From: Porphyromonas sp. | GTDB lineage: Bacteria > Bacteroidota > Bacteroidia > Bacteroidales > Porphyromonadaceae | Assembly: GCA_022772085.1 (NCBI GenBank) | Contig: JALFBN010000010.1 | Span: 62,001-126,000 of the forward strand | Direction: 5' to 3' | DNA: 64,000 nt | Shown here: in pieces, positions 15,872-25,084 of the stretch | Layout of the letters: each line of letters starts with the position of its first letter | Numbering within the stretch: the first letter of the stretch is position 1 | Translations under genes and position numbers: made by a program | The notes under the pieces: generated by a model | The model's input: only the letters and a program-made list of their open reading frames with translations | What the model was told of the DNA's origin: nothing | The model's database searches: none

Positions 15872-17904
15872 TTGTTATTCTTTCGTTCTTCATCCTCTCT
15901 TTGCTAGAGGGTGGTTGTATGGCTCGCAAGATTCGCGATGCAGAGTTTGCCCACAATGCGGGGCGGTATAGCGAAGCAGCGGAGTTGTATCGCACGCTTT
16001 ATCAAAAACAAAACCGAAAAGAGCGAGAGAAAAAAGCATTTTTTGCCTTCCGTGCCGCTGAGAATTATCGTCAGATGCGTTACATCCAACGGGCAAAATC
16101 ATTTTATGTTTCTGCTCGTACGTATCAATATCCTGATTCTATCGTTTCGTTACGTATTGCAGAGATGGATCTGCGTCTGGGGCATGTACGTGATGCTCTA
16201 AAGGGCTACGATGCTTTTTTAGAACTCTATCCTCAAGACTATTTTGCTCATATTGGACGAGAAAATTGTCTCAGGCGTGATACGCTTCGAACCAATCCCT
16301 TTCACTATCAAGTGCGTCCGGTTCGAGCTCTTAACTCCTCTCGTAGTGATTTCGGTGGGGCATTCCTCCCCGATGGGAGTGCCTTCTACTACTCTTCGGC
16401 TCGGAGCAAAAATCCCGAGATCGTCAATAGTACAATTACGGGAGAGAAGCCCAATGATCTTTTTTTTATACGTCAAGATGCTCAAGGACACTGGTCACGA
16501 CCTGATAGCGTTGCAGGAGGTGTGAATACTCCCCATGACGAGGGAATGCCTGCGATCTCTTCAGATGGCAATACTCTTTACTATACTTCAGCAGAGTCCA
16601 ATGATCTCTACGATCGCACGGCTAAGATCTATTCCTCATCCAAGAGCGGTGAAGGAGGTTGGAGTGCAGGGCGAGAAGTTGTTATTTGGACGGATTCTTT
16701 GCGTATGGCAGCACATCCCTCTTGGTCTTCATCGGGACAACGGCTCTATTTTGTAAGTGAGGGAGGCTATGGTGGTAAAGACATCTATTATATAGACAAA
16801 GAGGGCATAGGTAGTGCACTCCCGACCAATATAGGAGGGGAGATTAACACTCCAGGCAATGAAATAACTCCTTTTGCGGTGGGTGATAGTACACTCTACT
16901 TCGCCTCTGATGGGCACATCGGTTTGGGAGGATATGATCTATATCGAGCCGATTTGCTGCCTTCGGGATCTTGGCGATGCGTACATTTGGGAGCTCCGAT
17001 TAACTCCGAGAGTGACGATTACGCTCTGGTGTTATCACCTAAGCCTGACAGAAATAATACGAGTGAAGGCTATTTCTCCTCCTCTCGGCAGGATGCACTA
17101 GGTCATCCCCATCTGTGGAGTTTTTATCAACCAGCTATCAAGACGCAGTTAGAAGGAGTTGTTTCTGATCGTGATGGTAACCCTATATCGGGAGCAATTA
17201 TCCGTGTTGTCAGTGAGAGCAATCCCGAAGTTCCTCTGCTTGCCACCTCACGAACTGATGGCTATTATTCCTTGGATATAGAGGGAGGAACACGTTACGT
17301 GCTTCTTGTCGGGGCCTCCGGATTTTTACGATCCTACGCCTCATTTGTCACAGATCCTGCTACTGAAGATCTTTTCTATACCATAGACTTTCAATTGGCT
17401 TCTTCAGATCGTGTGGAGGTTTTCCACGATATATTCTACGATTTTGATCGTGCTGATCTCCTGCCCGAAAGCCAAAAGACTCTCGACGAGATTGTAAAGA
17501 TCTTGCAAGATAATCCCGATATTGTTGTGGAGCTGGCGGCTCATGCCGATCGCAAGGGGCCTGATGCTTATAATGTGGCTTTGAGCTTGCGTCGTGCAGA
17601 GTCCGTTGTTAATTATTTAGTCGAAAAGGGAATTGCAAAAGAGCGGCTCCTCTCCAAAGGATATGGTAAATCCCAACCGAGAATTGTTTCGTCTGGTTTG
17701 CATACACAATATCCCAACCTCCCTGAGGGAGCAATGCTTAGTGAGGAGTTTATTGAAACGCTGAGTGAAACGGATCAAGCTATTGCTGACTCCCTCAATC
17801 GTCGAACTGAATTCAAAGTACTCGATAAGGGTAAAACGGAGGAGAGTCTGCTATCCGAAGACCAAGAGCCACGAACGGATTGGGTAGCACCTTCGGCAGA
17901 ATAG
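15826..17904 (+). CDS. porE: PorE-like type IX secretion lipoprotein (TPR-propeller-CRD-OmpA)
   Basis: A lipoprotein of about 692 residues with the four-domain order described for PorE, a T9SS component that ties the machinery to peptidoglycan. It has a lipobox (LLEGGC); TPR-like helices to about residue 140; a PD40 beta-propeller (about 165-420, blades such as MPAISSDGNTLYYTSAES and ITPFAVGDSTLYFASDGH); a carboxypeptidase regulatory-like domain (about 445-525, EGVVSDRDGNPISGAIIRV); and an OmpA-type peptidoglycan-binding domain (about 535-690, HDIFYDFDRADLLPE, with LSLRRAESV). ATG 15826 gives a plausible lipoprotein signal and lies inside queE. The PorE name rests on architecture, not on a search. 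Confidence 0.8.
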   Translation: MASQHTNAQTNRYSLVVILSFFILSLLEGGCMARKIRDAEFAHNAGRYSEAAELYRTLYQKQNRKEREKKAFFAFRAAENYRQMRYIQRAKSFYVSARTYQYPDSIVSLRIAEMDLRLGHVRDALKGYDAFLELYPQDYFAHIGRENCLRRDTLRTNPFHYQVRPVRALNSSRSDFGGAFLPDGSAFYYSSARSKNPEIVNSTITGEKPNDLFFIRQDAQGHWSRPDSVAGGVNTPHDEGMPAISSDGNTLYYTSAESNDLYDRTAKIYSSSKSGEGGWSAGREVVIWTDSLRMAAHPSWSSSGQRLYFVSEGGYGGKDIYYIDKEGIGSALPTNIGGEINTPGNEITPFAVGDSTLYFASDGHIGLGGYDLYRADLLPSGSWRCVHLGAPINSESDDYALVLSPKPDRNNTSEGYFSSSRQDALGHPHLWSFYQPAIKTQLEGVVSDRDGNPISGAIIRVVSESNPEVPLLATSRTDGYYSLDIEGGTRYVLLVGASGFLRSYASFVTDPATEDLFYTIDFQLASSDRVEVFHDIFYDFDRADLLPESQKTLDEIVKILQDNPDIVVELAAHADRKGPDAYNVALSLRRAESVVNYLVEKGIAKERLLSKGYGKSQPRIVSSGLHTQYPNLPEGAMLSEEFIETLSETDQAIADSLNRRTEFKVLDKGKTEESLLSEDQEPRTDWVAPSAE

Positions 17905-17937
17905 TTTTCTAATAACACTTCAATTCATTTCAGAACA

Positions 17938-18504
17938 ATGATACAATACGAAGAATTAACTCTAGCCGATGTGTGGCTTTTGACTCCCCAAATTCACGGA
18001 GATGAACGAGGATCTTTTACGGAGGTACTTCGATATCCTGAGTTTTCCGAGAGGGTCTGTACACGTCCCTTTGTACAAGAAAACGAAGCTTTCTCTACAC
18101 GGGGAGTTTTGAGAGGTTTGCATTTGCAAAAGGGTGCGGATGCACAGGCCAAATTGGTGCGTTGCATAAAAGGAGCTATTGTGGATGTAATCGTCGATTT
18201 ACGTCATCAATCGCCCTCTCAGAGTTATGGACACTACCTGGCCGTGCGTTTGGATGATCAGAAGAAACAGCAGCTGTACGTTCCTCGTGGGTTTGCTCAT
18301 GGATATTTGGTTCTCAGTGAGGAGGCTATTGTTTCCTATAAAGTGGATAATGGTTACGCCCCTCAGTCGGAAGTGCATATCCACCCATTTGATCCGATAA
18401 TAGGCGTGAATTGGTCGCTTTATGGGATTGATCAAAAAGATTTTATCCTCTCCGAAAGAGATCTAAGGGGGATCTCGCTTTCCGACTATCACATCGAAGA
18501 TTGA
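17938..18504 (+). CDS. rfbC: dTDP-4-dehydrorhamnose 3,5-epimerase
   Basis: It epimerises dTDP-4-keto-6-deoxyglucose at C3 and C5 in dTDP-L-rhamnose synthesis for surface glycans. The RmlC cupin signature is clear: FVQENEAFSTRGVLRGLHLQ with the catalytic His, KLVRCIKGAIVDVIVDLR, and VPRGFAHGYLVLSEEA. Its 188 residues are the normal length. The other rhamnose genes (rfbA, B, D) are not here. It lies 33 bases after porE. Confidence 0.94.
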   Translation: MIQYEELTLADVWLLTPQIHGDERGSFTEVLRYPEFSERVCTRPFVQENEAFSTRGVLRGLHLQKGADAQAKLVRCIKGAIVDVIVDLRHQSPSQSYGHYLAVRLDDQKKQQLYVPRGFAHGYLVLSEEAIVSYKVDNGYAPQSEVHIHPFDPIIGVNWSLYGIDQKDFILSERDLRGISLSDYHIED

Positions 18505-18520
18505 GTTTGTCTCCGTTCGT

Positions 18521-19090
18521 ATGAAGATTTTCCAGTTTGTTTTTGATGAAGCGGAGCATCTGCTCTACTACTACTATAAAGGTGAGGCTTTGATCCGAAA
18601 GGGCTATCCTTTTTTTCTCCCTAAAGTGAATCCTCAGGAAGAATACGTCGCTTATCCCTCTTTGTTGGTGCGCATCGGTCGAACAGGACGGGAGGTAGCT
18701 GCGCGCTTTGCTCATCGTTATATCAATGGTATCGGGGTAGGAGTAGATCTTGTACACCTCAATAGATGGCATGACTTGCAGTCGGCAGGTTTGCCTTGGG
18801 AAGAAGCGGTTGCTTTTGAGTACGCTTCGGCCGGGAATCTTTATGATGAGGTGTTTGATGATGAAGGCCCTTTGCCTAATTATTCCGTAGAGGGAATGGG
18901 AATGTCATCGGTCATTACTGAATCCATGATGCGGCAAGCCGTTGAGCGGATGTCTCGTCTTAATATCATTCATGTAGGGGATATTCTGTCGATTCGCACA
19001 TTATCGACCTCTGCCATTCCCTTACAAGTGGAAAACAACTATATCATAAATCTTACTTCCGATCGCAACTATACCTTACGGGTGAAGTAG
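18521..19090 (+). CDS. fumarylacetoacetate-hydrolase-like protein
   Basis: A 189-residue protein with a reduced FAH fold (YPSLLVRIGRTGREVAARFA followed by GIGVGVDLVHLN). FAH-family enzymes cleave or isomerise oxo-acids using an acidic metal site; a DEVFDDE segment around residue 110 could supply acids, but the classic ExExE metal triad is not obvious. Bacteroidales homologues are often labelled 2-hydroxyhepta-2,4-diene-1,7-dioate isomerase; I would not assign that substrate. It lies 16 bases after rfbC and ends 9 bases from the convergent MBOAT gene. Confidence 0.65.
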   Translation: MKIFQFVFDEAEHLLYYYYKGEALIRKGYPFFLPKVNPQEEYVAYPSLLVRIGRTGREVAARFAHRYINGIGVGVDLVHLNRWHDLQSAGLPWEEAVAFEYASAGNLYDEVFDDEGPLPNYSVEGMGMSSVITESMMRQAVERMSRLNIIHVGDILSIRTLSTSAIPLQVENNYIINLTSDRNYTLRVK

Positions 19091-19099
19091 CCTTTGGAG

Positions 19100-20635
19100 T
19101 TAGAATTGGAAGTAGATAAAGGGTTGTACGTCTGCACTCTTGAATTGGAATACCAAGAAGATCAAAACCACCAAGAGGAGCATCTGTACGACAAATGGCG
19201 CACGTACTAACCAACGCTCCGAAGCCCTTCTCCACGTCTTCGGGAGATAGTGTAGTGTATAGCCTATAAGCATCAGTAGGAGTACCCAACGATACCCTAC
19301 GACGAAGTCCCACATGATCTCGGGATGAAACTGGTAAATGATTTGGTTTACGACCTCTTCTACGATGGCAATACTATCTGCACGGAAGAAGATCCAAGCA
19401 AAACATACGAAATGGAAGGTGATAATCCCTCCGAGGAGCTTCCCTGCAATATATCGTTTTTGCACTTTCCCTTTGCGATGAAATAGGGTGCCCCAAATCT
19501 TGTGTAGGGCAAGTGCCAAGCCATGCATCCCTCCCCAAAGGATAAATCGCAGATCAGCACCGTGCCACAATCCTCCGAGCAACATTGTTATAATCAGATT
19601 GATATAGGTACGTACCTTCCCCTTACGATTACCGCCCAAGGGAATGTAAAGGTAATCTTTGAGCCAAGTGGAGAGAGAGATGTGCCACCTGCGCCAAAAT
19701 TCGGTAATGTTGGTAGAGGTATAGGGCACATCGAAGTTTTTGTTGAAATGGAAGCCTAGGAATAGAGCGATACCGATCGCCATATCGGAATATCCTGAGA
19801 AGTCGCAATAGATCTGAAGTGCATATCCGTAAACAGCCATCAGGTTCTCCACGCCAGAGTAGAGCGTTGGAGCATCGAATACTCGATCTACGAAGTTGAG
19901 ACTGATATAGTCTGAAATAATTGCTTTTTTCAGCAACCCCAAGATAATTAGGAACAGCCCTCGCCCGAACTCTCCACGAGAGACCATGGGGCGACGATGG
20001 ATTTGAGGGATAAAGTCCTTGGCTCGTACGATGGGACCTGCTACCAGTTGAGGGAAAAATGAAACGTAGAAAGTATAGTCGATCCAGCGTTTGAGCGGTT
20101 TGACGTCTCCTCGATACACATCTATAATGTAGCTCATGGTTTGAAAGGTGTAGAAGGAGATCCCTACGGGTAGGAATATATCCCACGCCTCCCACTGGAG
20201 CGAAGAGACAGTTTCGTTACCTACTGCAATCCCCAGAGAACTAATCCCCTGTGTTATCAGGTCCGCTAAGAAGTTAAAGTATTTGAAGTAAGAGAGAATC
20301 CCTAAATTGATCAAAATACTCAAAGCGACCCATCGCTTGCGCATATTCTGATCGGTTACTTTACTCATCCGATGGGCTATGAGGAAATCGCTGGTAGTGG
20401 CAAATAAAAGGAGTAGTACGTAGATCCCGCTGCTCTTGTAGTAGAAAAAGAGAGAGAAGAGCACAACATAAATAATCCTTAAGGTTGTTGTTTTGCGAAG
20501 TAATCCGTATAGTGGTAAAAATCCGAGGAATAAAACGAAAAACAATCCACTTGAAAAGATCATGGGCGACTCCATGTGGTAGCGTAACAGGTCAGGTATT
20601 TTGCTCCAATCAAGCGAGTTTATATAGTCCATCAT
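19100..20635 (-). CDS. MBOAT family O-acyltransferase
   Basis: A 511-residue polytopic inner-membrane protein with many hydrophobic helices and the AlgI/DltB-type MBOAT core. The conserved region NITEFWRRWHISLSTWLKDY and the probable active-site His in LLGGLWHGADLRF, with a second in GGMHGLALALHK, are present. Such proteins move acetyl or other acyl groups across the membrane onto glycans or teichoic acids. Two SGNH-hydrolase-like genes lie upstream on the same strand and would supply the periplasmic transfer step. The substrate is unknown. Confidence 0.92.
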   Translation of the reverse strand: MMDYINSLDWSKIPDLLRYHMESPMIFSSGLFFVLFLGFLPLYGLLRKTTTLRIIYVVLFSLFFYYKSSGIYVLLLLFATTSDFLIAHRMSKVTDQNMRKRWVALSILINLGILSYFKYFNFLADLITQGISSLGIAVGNETVSSLQWEAWDIFLPVGISFYTFQTMSYIIDVYRGDVKPLKRWIDYTFYVSFFPQLVAGPIVRAKDFIPQIHRRPMVSRGEFGRGLFLIILGLLKKAIISDYISLNFVDRVFDAPTLYSGVENLMAVYGYALQIYCDFSGYSDMAIGIALFLGFHFNKNFDVPYTSTNITEFWRRWHISLSTWLKDYLYIPLGGNRKGKVRTYINLIITMLLGGLWHGADLRFILWGGMHGLALALHKIWGTLFHRKGKVQKRYIAGKLLGGIITFHFVCFAWIFFRADSIAIVEEVVNQIIYQFHPEIMWDFVVGYRWVLLLMLIGYTLHYLPKTWRRASERWLVRAPFVVQMLLLVVLIFLVFQFKSADVQPFIYFQF

Positions 20636-20682
20636 AGGTCAAATAAATCCAATAGGGTAGGGATCTGTGATTTTAATTGATA

Positions 20683-21855
20683 CTAGTGAGTTTCGATAAA
20701 GCCAAGTATCACTTGGCCTATGAGTCTCCCTTGGTGGGTGTAACCATTAGGGGTAAAGTGGATGCCATCGTAGGCGTAGTAATCGCCCTCTTCGCGTCGA
20801 ATTGAGGCTCCCTCTTCGCACCCAAGAGCTTCATAGAGGTCAAAGAATGCAAGTTGCTCCCGATGGGCGATATTACGTAGCAGGTAGGCAACAACTTCCA
20901 CTTGGTCATTGTACAAGCGGTTGCGCCTAAAGCTGGGTGGAGGTGTGGTCAAAAGGATTTTTGCTTTGGGGTTTTGCCTACGAAGTAGGCGTAGGGTGTA
21001 CATTACTTGCCGATGAAATACTTCTTGACTGACGCTGCGGGCTTGTGCCTCATTTGTACCGAGTGATAGGACGATCCAATCGGGGTGCAACCATTTGGTT
21101 TGCTGTATAAATCCCTCATGGGCAAATGTGGCATACATCGCTCCATTATACCCTATGGCGTGGTACTGAACTGTCTCTTTTTGGTTGGATAGTAGGAATC
21201 CTCCATAGGAAGCTCCCTCCGTAGGCATTTCCTCATTACGCAAATAAACGCGTGTTTGAGGAGATGAAAAGGTCAGTGTGTCCGCTACAAAATTTCCGAC
21301 AATTTGACTTCCCTTGGAGAGGAAGGCATACCCTATGGTAGAGACGAGAGACGGGGTTTGAGGAGTACGAAAGAGGATCACCCGGTCAAATGGTCGGCCC
21401 TTGCTACTTAGGGTAAAGGTATAGGGGCGATTATCTTTTCTTGATAAGATCATACCTGATACCCCTACAAGGGTTGGTTGTTTGGCGAATTGAAGCTTTT
21501 GGGCAATCCATGTCACCGACGATTCGATGCGGATATTGCGAGGACCGTTGGTGCGTGACAACTCGTAGGGGACAGTAAGTCCCATGGAGCTATTAGGGTA
21601 TCGTTGGTTGAGTAGATCTCTAATGGCTTGAGGGAGCACTCCTGCCTGGAGGTGACTATCCCCTAGATGGAGGATGGATATATGCTTTGGTTGATTGCGG
21701 TGCATCATAGCGACCAATTGAGCCGTCTTCTGTTCATCAATTTTTATTTGTGGCACCTGAGCTTGGCCGCATAGCAAGGAGGCTAGCAGGATGATAGCCA
21801 CGAGGATGAAGTATTTGTTCCATCGGTCAAGGAGGAGTCGGGGCAAACCTTTCAT
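20683..21855 (-). CDS. SGNH/GDSL-type hydrolase or acetyltransferase, periplasmic
   Basis: A 390-residue protein with an N-terminal signal anchor (KYFILVAIILLASLLCGQAQ) and an SGNH esterase fold: block I ILHLGDSHLQAG, block III LSLGTNEAQ, and the C-terminal catalytic pair in YDGIHFTPNGY. A SGNH protein beside a MBOAT transporter usually works as an acyl transferase or esterase on an envelope glycan. It overlaps the second SGNH gene by 4 bases and precedes the MBOAT gene by 47 bases, making a three-gene unit. Confidence 0.85.
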   Translation of the reverse strand: MKGLPRLLLDRWNKYFILVAIILLASLLCGQAQVPQIKIDEQKTAQLVAMMHRNQPKHISILHLGDSHLQAGVLPQAIRDLLNQRYPNSSMGLTVPYELSRTNGPRNIRIESSVTWIAQKLQFAKQPTLVGVSGMILSRKDNRPYTFTLSSKGRPFDRVILFRTPQTPSLVSTIGYAFLSKGSQIVGNFVADTLTFSSPQTRVYLRNEEMPTEGASYGGFLLSNQKETVQYHAIGYNGAMYATFAHEGFIQQTKWLHPDWIVLSLGTNEAQARSVSQEVFHRQVMYTLRLLRRQNPKAKILLTTPPPSFRRNRLYNDQVEVVAYLLRNIAHREQLAFFDLYEALGCEEGASIRREEGDYYAYDGIHFTPNGYTHQGRLIGQVILGFIETH

Positions 21856-23321
21856 GGGTTAAGGCGTTGATAGTATTGCTCCTCGAAGAGGAAACTGTTG
21901 AAGAATACTTCTGCCAGTCTTTTTCCGCCTTTGAAACTCATGTGTGTATAGTCCTTTGCTGCCAAACCCCCTTGGGTATAGCGCACCATAGCATCCTCTC
22001 CACCCATGGCTTGAAAGGTGTCCCAAAAAACGACTCCTGTGTCGTGAGCAAGCTGTCGCTGAGCTTTGCGTAGTGCATATATGGCAGGCATGGTGTGCAT
22101 GGCTCCATCTCTTTTTTTAGCTCTGTCGGAGACTCCCATGATCACAATATCGGCACGAGGATAGAGTTTTTGGAGGTGTTCTATCACCTTTTTCATCTGC
22201 TTGGTATAGCCGGAGTAGTCTTTCGTTTTGGGCGATGCTACGTTAAGCCCGTATTGCAGTACAATCATATTGTAGGGACGAAGGCCTGCAAATTCACTGC
22301 CTAGCGAACTTTCGATTTGTGCCAGGTGTATCCCTGAGCTTCCTCTATGGGAGTAATTATCTACGATGACACCGCCGGAGCTTCTTCCCTTGTCGAGTGC
22401 TAATCCGTAGAACTTCGCTCCCGATAGGTTGGTAAATGAGAGTGTGACATCTCCGCGGATTTGCTCGATTGGATAGGATCTGAGGCGAGAGGAGGGAGGG
22501 AGAGTTACTCTTTTTATAGTATCGCTGTCAGAGACTTCAACCTGTACCTCTTGGCTTGCCGTGTAGTATAGGATGGCACAATTCCATGGCGTGTATCCCT
22601 TGGCCACTTGGTAATGTAGGGTGGCATTATTGCCTTCACTTGTATAGTAGTGTCCTGTGAGAGGGTACTGGTCGCTCGTTTGTCGGACAATAAAGTGATC
22701 TTTCCATCCACTAAAGGTGTGACTTACTCCCTGCCTATATCCCGCCACCTCACTGGTAAAGGGCATCCATCCTGGGCCTCCGCCACCGTACCTCTTTTGC
22801 AATAGGCGACGCACATCCAGGGTGAAAATATCAGCTTCGATAAAAGAGTCTCCCATAAAGGCAATGCGCAAAGGATTTTGAGTTGCCTTGCGGGAGGCTA
22901 GAGCTTTGTAGGTATTGAGTAGACCCAAATGCGAGCTGCTGAAGTCCTCAAAATAGACTTTAGGTTGCGTATTCTCGGCTGTTTGATTTTTTGCTGCTTC
23001 GGTCGGATCTTCTGTGGATTGCTCCTCAGGGGATGGGCGGGTGACGGCATCCGCGCGCCTAAGATCTTCGTAAAGTGCATCTCGTTTGGCGATCTCTTCC
23101 TTTTCTGTATCGGTAGAATTGGAGACTGATTGCCCTCTAATGGGATTGAGGTTATCATCTGTAAGAGTTTCGTCTTCGCTCGGTCGCAATTCGGATAGTA
23201 GGTCCACTTTTTGCAAGGGGATACCCAAAACTTCCTCAGGAAGCCAGTAGAGTAATAAGGTTATTCCGGCACATGAGAGTAGCATCCCCCATAGATACCA
23301 AGTGTAGTTTCGTCTTTTCAT
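21852..23321 (-). CDS. SGNH-like envelope protein
   Basis: A 489-residue membrane-anchored protein: one N-terminal helix (about residues 8-26), an acidic low-complexity linker (about 40-120) and a SGNH-type domain (RIAFMGDSFIEADIFTLDVR, QYGLNVASPK, and DYTHMSFKGGK near the C-terminus). A beta-sandwich-like insert lies at about 200-320 (HYQVAKGYTPWNCAILYYTA), resembling a carbohydrate-binding insert. The sequence differs strongly from the neighbouring SGNH protein, so the two probably have distinct roles in one acylation pathway. It is the first gene of the unit, and nhaA lies upstream. Confidence 0.8.
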   Translation of the reverse strand: MKRRNYTWYLWGMLLSCAGITLLLYWLPEEVLGIPLQKVDLLSELRPSEDETLTDDNLNPIRGQSVSNSTDTEKEEIAKRDALYEDLRRADAVTRPSPEEQSTEDPTEAAKNQTAENTQPKVYFEDFSSSHLGLLNTYKALASRKATQNPLRIAFMGDSFIEADIFTLDVRRLLQKRYGGGGPGWMPFTSEVAGYRQGVSHTFSGWKDHFIVRQTSDQYPLTGHYYTSEGNNATLHYQVAKGYTPWNCAILYYTASQEVQVEVSDSDTIKRVTLPPSSRLRSYPIEQIRGDVTLSFTNLSGAKFYGLALDKGRSSGGVIVDNYSHRGSSGIHLAQIESSLGSEFAGLRPYNMIVLQYGLNVASPKTKDYSGYTKQMKKVIEHLQKLYPRADIVIMGVSDRAKKRDGAMHTMPAIYALRKAQRQLAHDTGVVFWDTFQAMGGEDAMVRYTQGGLAAKDYTHMSFKGGKRLAEVFFNSFLFEEQYYQRLNP

Positions 23322-23340
23322 AGTGTGATAAAGAGGCTTT

Positions 23341-24723
23341 TTATGCCTGTTTTTTGTCGCCGGCTTGCTCCCTTTGAAGGGTCTTTTTGAGGAGGAAATA
23401 GCCTACAATCCCCGAAAGCATACTCCCCGATAGGATGCCGATCTTGGCATCATTGAGGAGATTCGCCACTTCGGGTTGTGCATAAGAGAGGGAGGAGATA
23501 AATAGAGCCACTGTAAAACCAATCCCGCCAAGGAAAGAGAGAGCCAACACATTCTTGGTAGTCATACCTTCAGGTAAGGTACTTTTGGTAAGCTTCGAGA
23601 AGAGTAGAGAGAAAAGGAATATCCCCAGTGGCTTACCCACAAAAAGTCCCAGCATGATTGCGAAGGGAACCTCAAGGAGGGCGGAGAAGGAGATATTGCC
23701 AAATGTTACTCCTGCGTTGACAAAGGCAAATAGGGGCAATACCATATAGTGTACTATCGGAGTGATCTGTTGCTCCATACGCTGCACCGGGCTTACGGCT
23801 GCACGTACATCACGGGACATGGATTGTACTACAGCGATCTGTTGATGGGGGAGAAGTATGCTTTTACCTTTTGTCTTGTGTTCGCTCTCAGGGAGTAGTC
23901 GGAGCATCGAACGCACACGATCTGCCATTTGTAATGTATTAAGCCCGGGGCGAGCAGGTACTAAGAATGCGACTAAAACACCCGCGATCGTAGTATGAAT
24001 ACCCGATTTTAGGAAGAAGGTCCATACAACAAAGGCTCCAATGTAGTAAACAAGCAGATTGCGTACACCGATTCGACCCAAGAGGTAGATCCCGAGCAGG
24101 CACAGCGAAGCCCAAAGAAGCATCAAGAGGTTGAGGTGAGTACTGTAAAAAATAGCAATAACTAAGATTCCTCCGATATCATCGGCAACGGCCAAGGAGG
24201 CCAAAAAGGCCTTTAGCGATGTGGGCACGCGTTTGCCGAGAAGGGAGAGTACCGCTAGGGCAAATGCAATGTCCGTAGCCATGGGGATCGCCATCCCATC
24301 ACGAGCCGGAGCCTCGTGGCATACGAGAAAGAAAAGCAGAACCGGTATAACCATGCCCCCGACAGCTCCCACTACGGGGAAGATCGCTCGCTTTAGTGTG
24401 GATAATTCACCGACCAGTCCCTCTTGCTTGATCTCCAATCCGACTTGAAGGAAAAAGAGTACCATCAGTACATCGTTGGTAAAAGTCAATAGGTTCATGG
24501 TTTCTCCGTGGTGGGAAAAAATATTGACTTCTCCAATTTGTATCATGACAGGGAATTGGAGTACTTGGTGGTATAAACCGCTAAGGGGAGGAATGTTTGC
24601 CACGAAAACAGCAACTACTGCAGCCAGAAAAAGGAGTGCCGAGGAGTCTACTCTTCTGCGGTAGAGGCGTTGTAGTGGCTTGATGAGTTGTTCTCTTTTC
24701 ATTATACTATTGTCACTTATCAT
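23341..24723 (-). CDS. nhaA: Na+/H+ antiporter NhaA
   Basis: A 460-residue inner-membrane antiporter that exports Na+ in exchange for protons, serving pH and salt balance. The twin aspartates of the ion site are in LAVADDIGGILVIAIFY, and the early helices (FTNDVLMVLFFLQVGLEIKQ) are typical. It is longer than E. coli NhaA (388) because of a hydrophilic loop around residues 255-315. The start may be ATG 24723 or ATG 24702 (MKREQLIKPL). A minus-strand -7 box lies about 50 bases upstream. Confidence 0.94.
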   Translation of the reverse strand: MISDNSIMKREQLIKPLQRLYRRRVDSSALLFLAAVVAVFVANIPPLSGLYHQVLQFPVMIQIGEVNIFSHHGETMNLLTFTNDVLMVLFFLQVGLEIKQEGLVGELSTLKRAIFPVVGAVGGMVIPVLLFFLVCHEAPARDGMAIPMATDIAFALAVLSLLGKRVPTSLKAFLASLAVADDIGGILVIAIFYSTHLNLLMLLWASLCLLGIYLLGRIGVRNLLVYYIGAFVVWTFFLKSGIHTTIAGVLVAFLVPARPGLNTLQMADRVRSMLRLLPESEHKTKGKSILLPHQQIAVVQSMSRDVRAAVSPVQRMEQQITPIVHYMVLPLFAFVNAGVTFGNISFSALLEVPFAIMLGLFVGKPLGIFLFSLLFSKLTKSTLPEGMTTKNVLALSFLGGIGFTVALFISSLSYAQPEVANLLNDAKIGILSGSMLSGIVGYFLLKKTLQREQAGDKKQA

Positions 24724-24772
24724 GCAGGGAATAAATAATCATTCCGATATCCCATGACAGCGCAAAGATAGT

Positions 24773-24780
24773 ATTTTCCG
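24773..24780 (-). promoter_or_regulatory. -7 box for nhaA
   Basis: Read on the minus strand this is TATCTTTG, a perfect TAnnTTTG, 50-70 bases before the candidate nhaA starts. No convincing TTG -33 box is seen upstream of it. Confidence 0.5.
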
Positions 24781-24888
24781 CCTTTAGATAAGCAGATTTT
24801 CGCCCACAGAATCATTCCTCAGGAGCCTATTTGATCTTGTTTGAAAGCATGTGATCTGAATCTCCTTTCAGTGGAGATTGAGTCCTTT

Positions 24889-25002
24889 TGACAGAATACT
24901 CATTAAAAATACAGGGCAAAAATTTTTTATTTCCTGCTCAGAAAATTGCAAACTACAGCCCTAGACTTTTTTGTTTTACGCAGGGTAATTTATTTTCCCT
25001 CC
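24889..25002 (+). repeat. degenerate 22-bp repeats in the nhaA/TonB divergent intergenic region
   Basis: AGGGCAAAAATTTTTT (24913), TGCTCAGAAAATT (24935) and AGCCCTAGACTTTTTT (24957) are spaced by 22 bases and resemble units of the array at 11,769 (compare TGGGCAAAAATTTCTT and GAGACTTTTTTG). A fourth looser unit follows near 24,980 (CAGGGTAATTTATTTT). They lie between divergently read nhaA and the TonB-dependent receptor. No gene is seen in the 361-base gap. Confidence 0.5.
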
Positions 25003-25070
25003 AAGAGGAGCAAATAATCTTTGGTTGACAATGCCCTAAAAAGATGCCCTTAAGACCTATAAGAATTCGC

Positions 25071-25078
25071 TATCTTTG
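25071..25078 (+). promoter_or_regulatory. -7 box adjoining the TonB receptor start codon
   Basis: TATCTTTG is a perfect -7 box that ends only 6 bases before the ATG at 25085. If used, transcription would begin at or next to the start codon and give a leaderless mRNA. No good -33 TTG is seen 19-21 bases upstream, so a chance match is possible. Confidence 0.45.
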
Positions 25079-25084
25079 TGGTCT

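Noticed and set aside
19629-20195. 188-codon open frame within the MBOAT region
   Set aside because: It is an alternative frame of the MBOAT gene on the same strand; the MBOAT frame has clear membrane helices and motifs, this one is Arg/Ser-rich.
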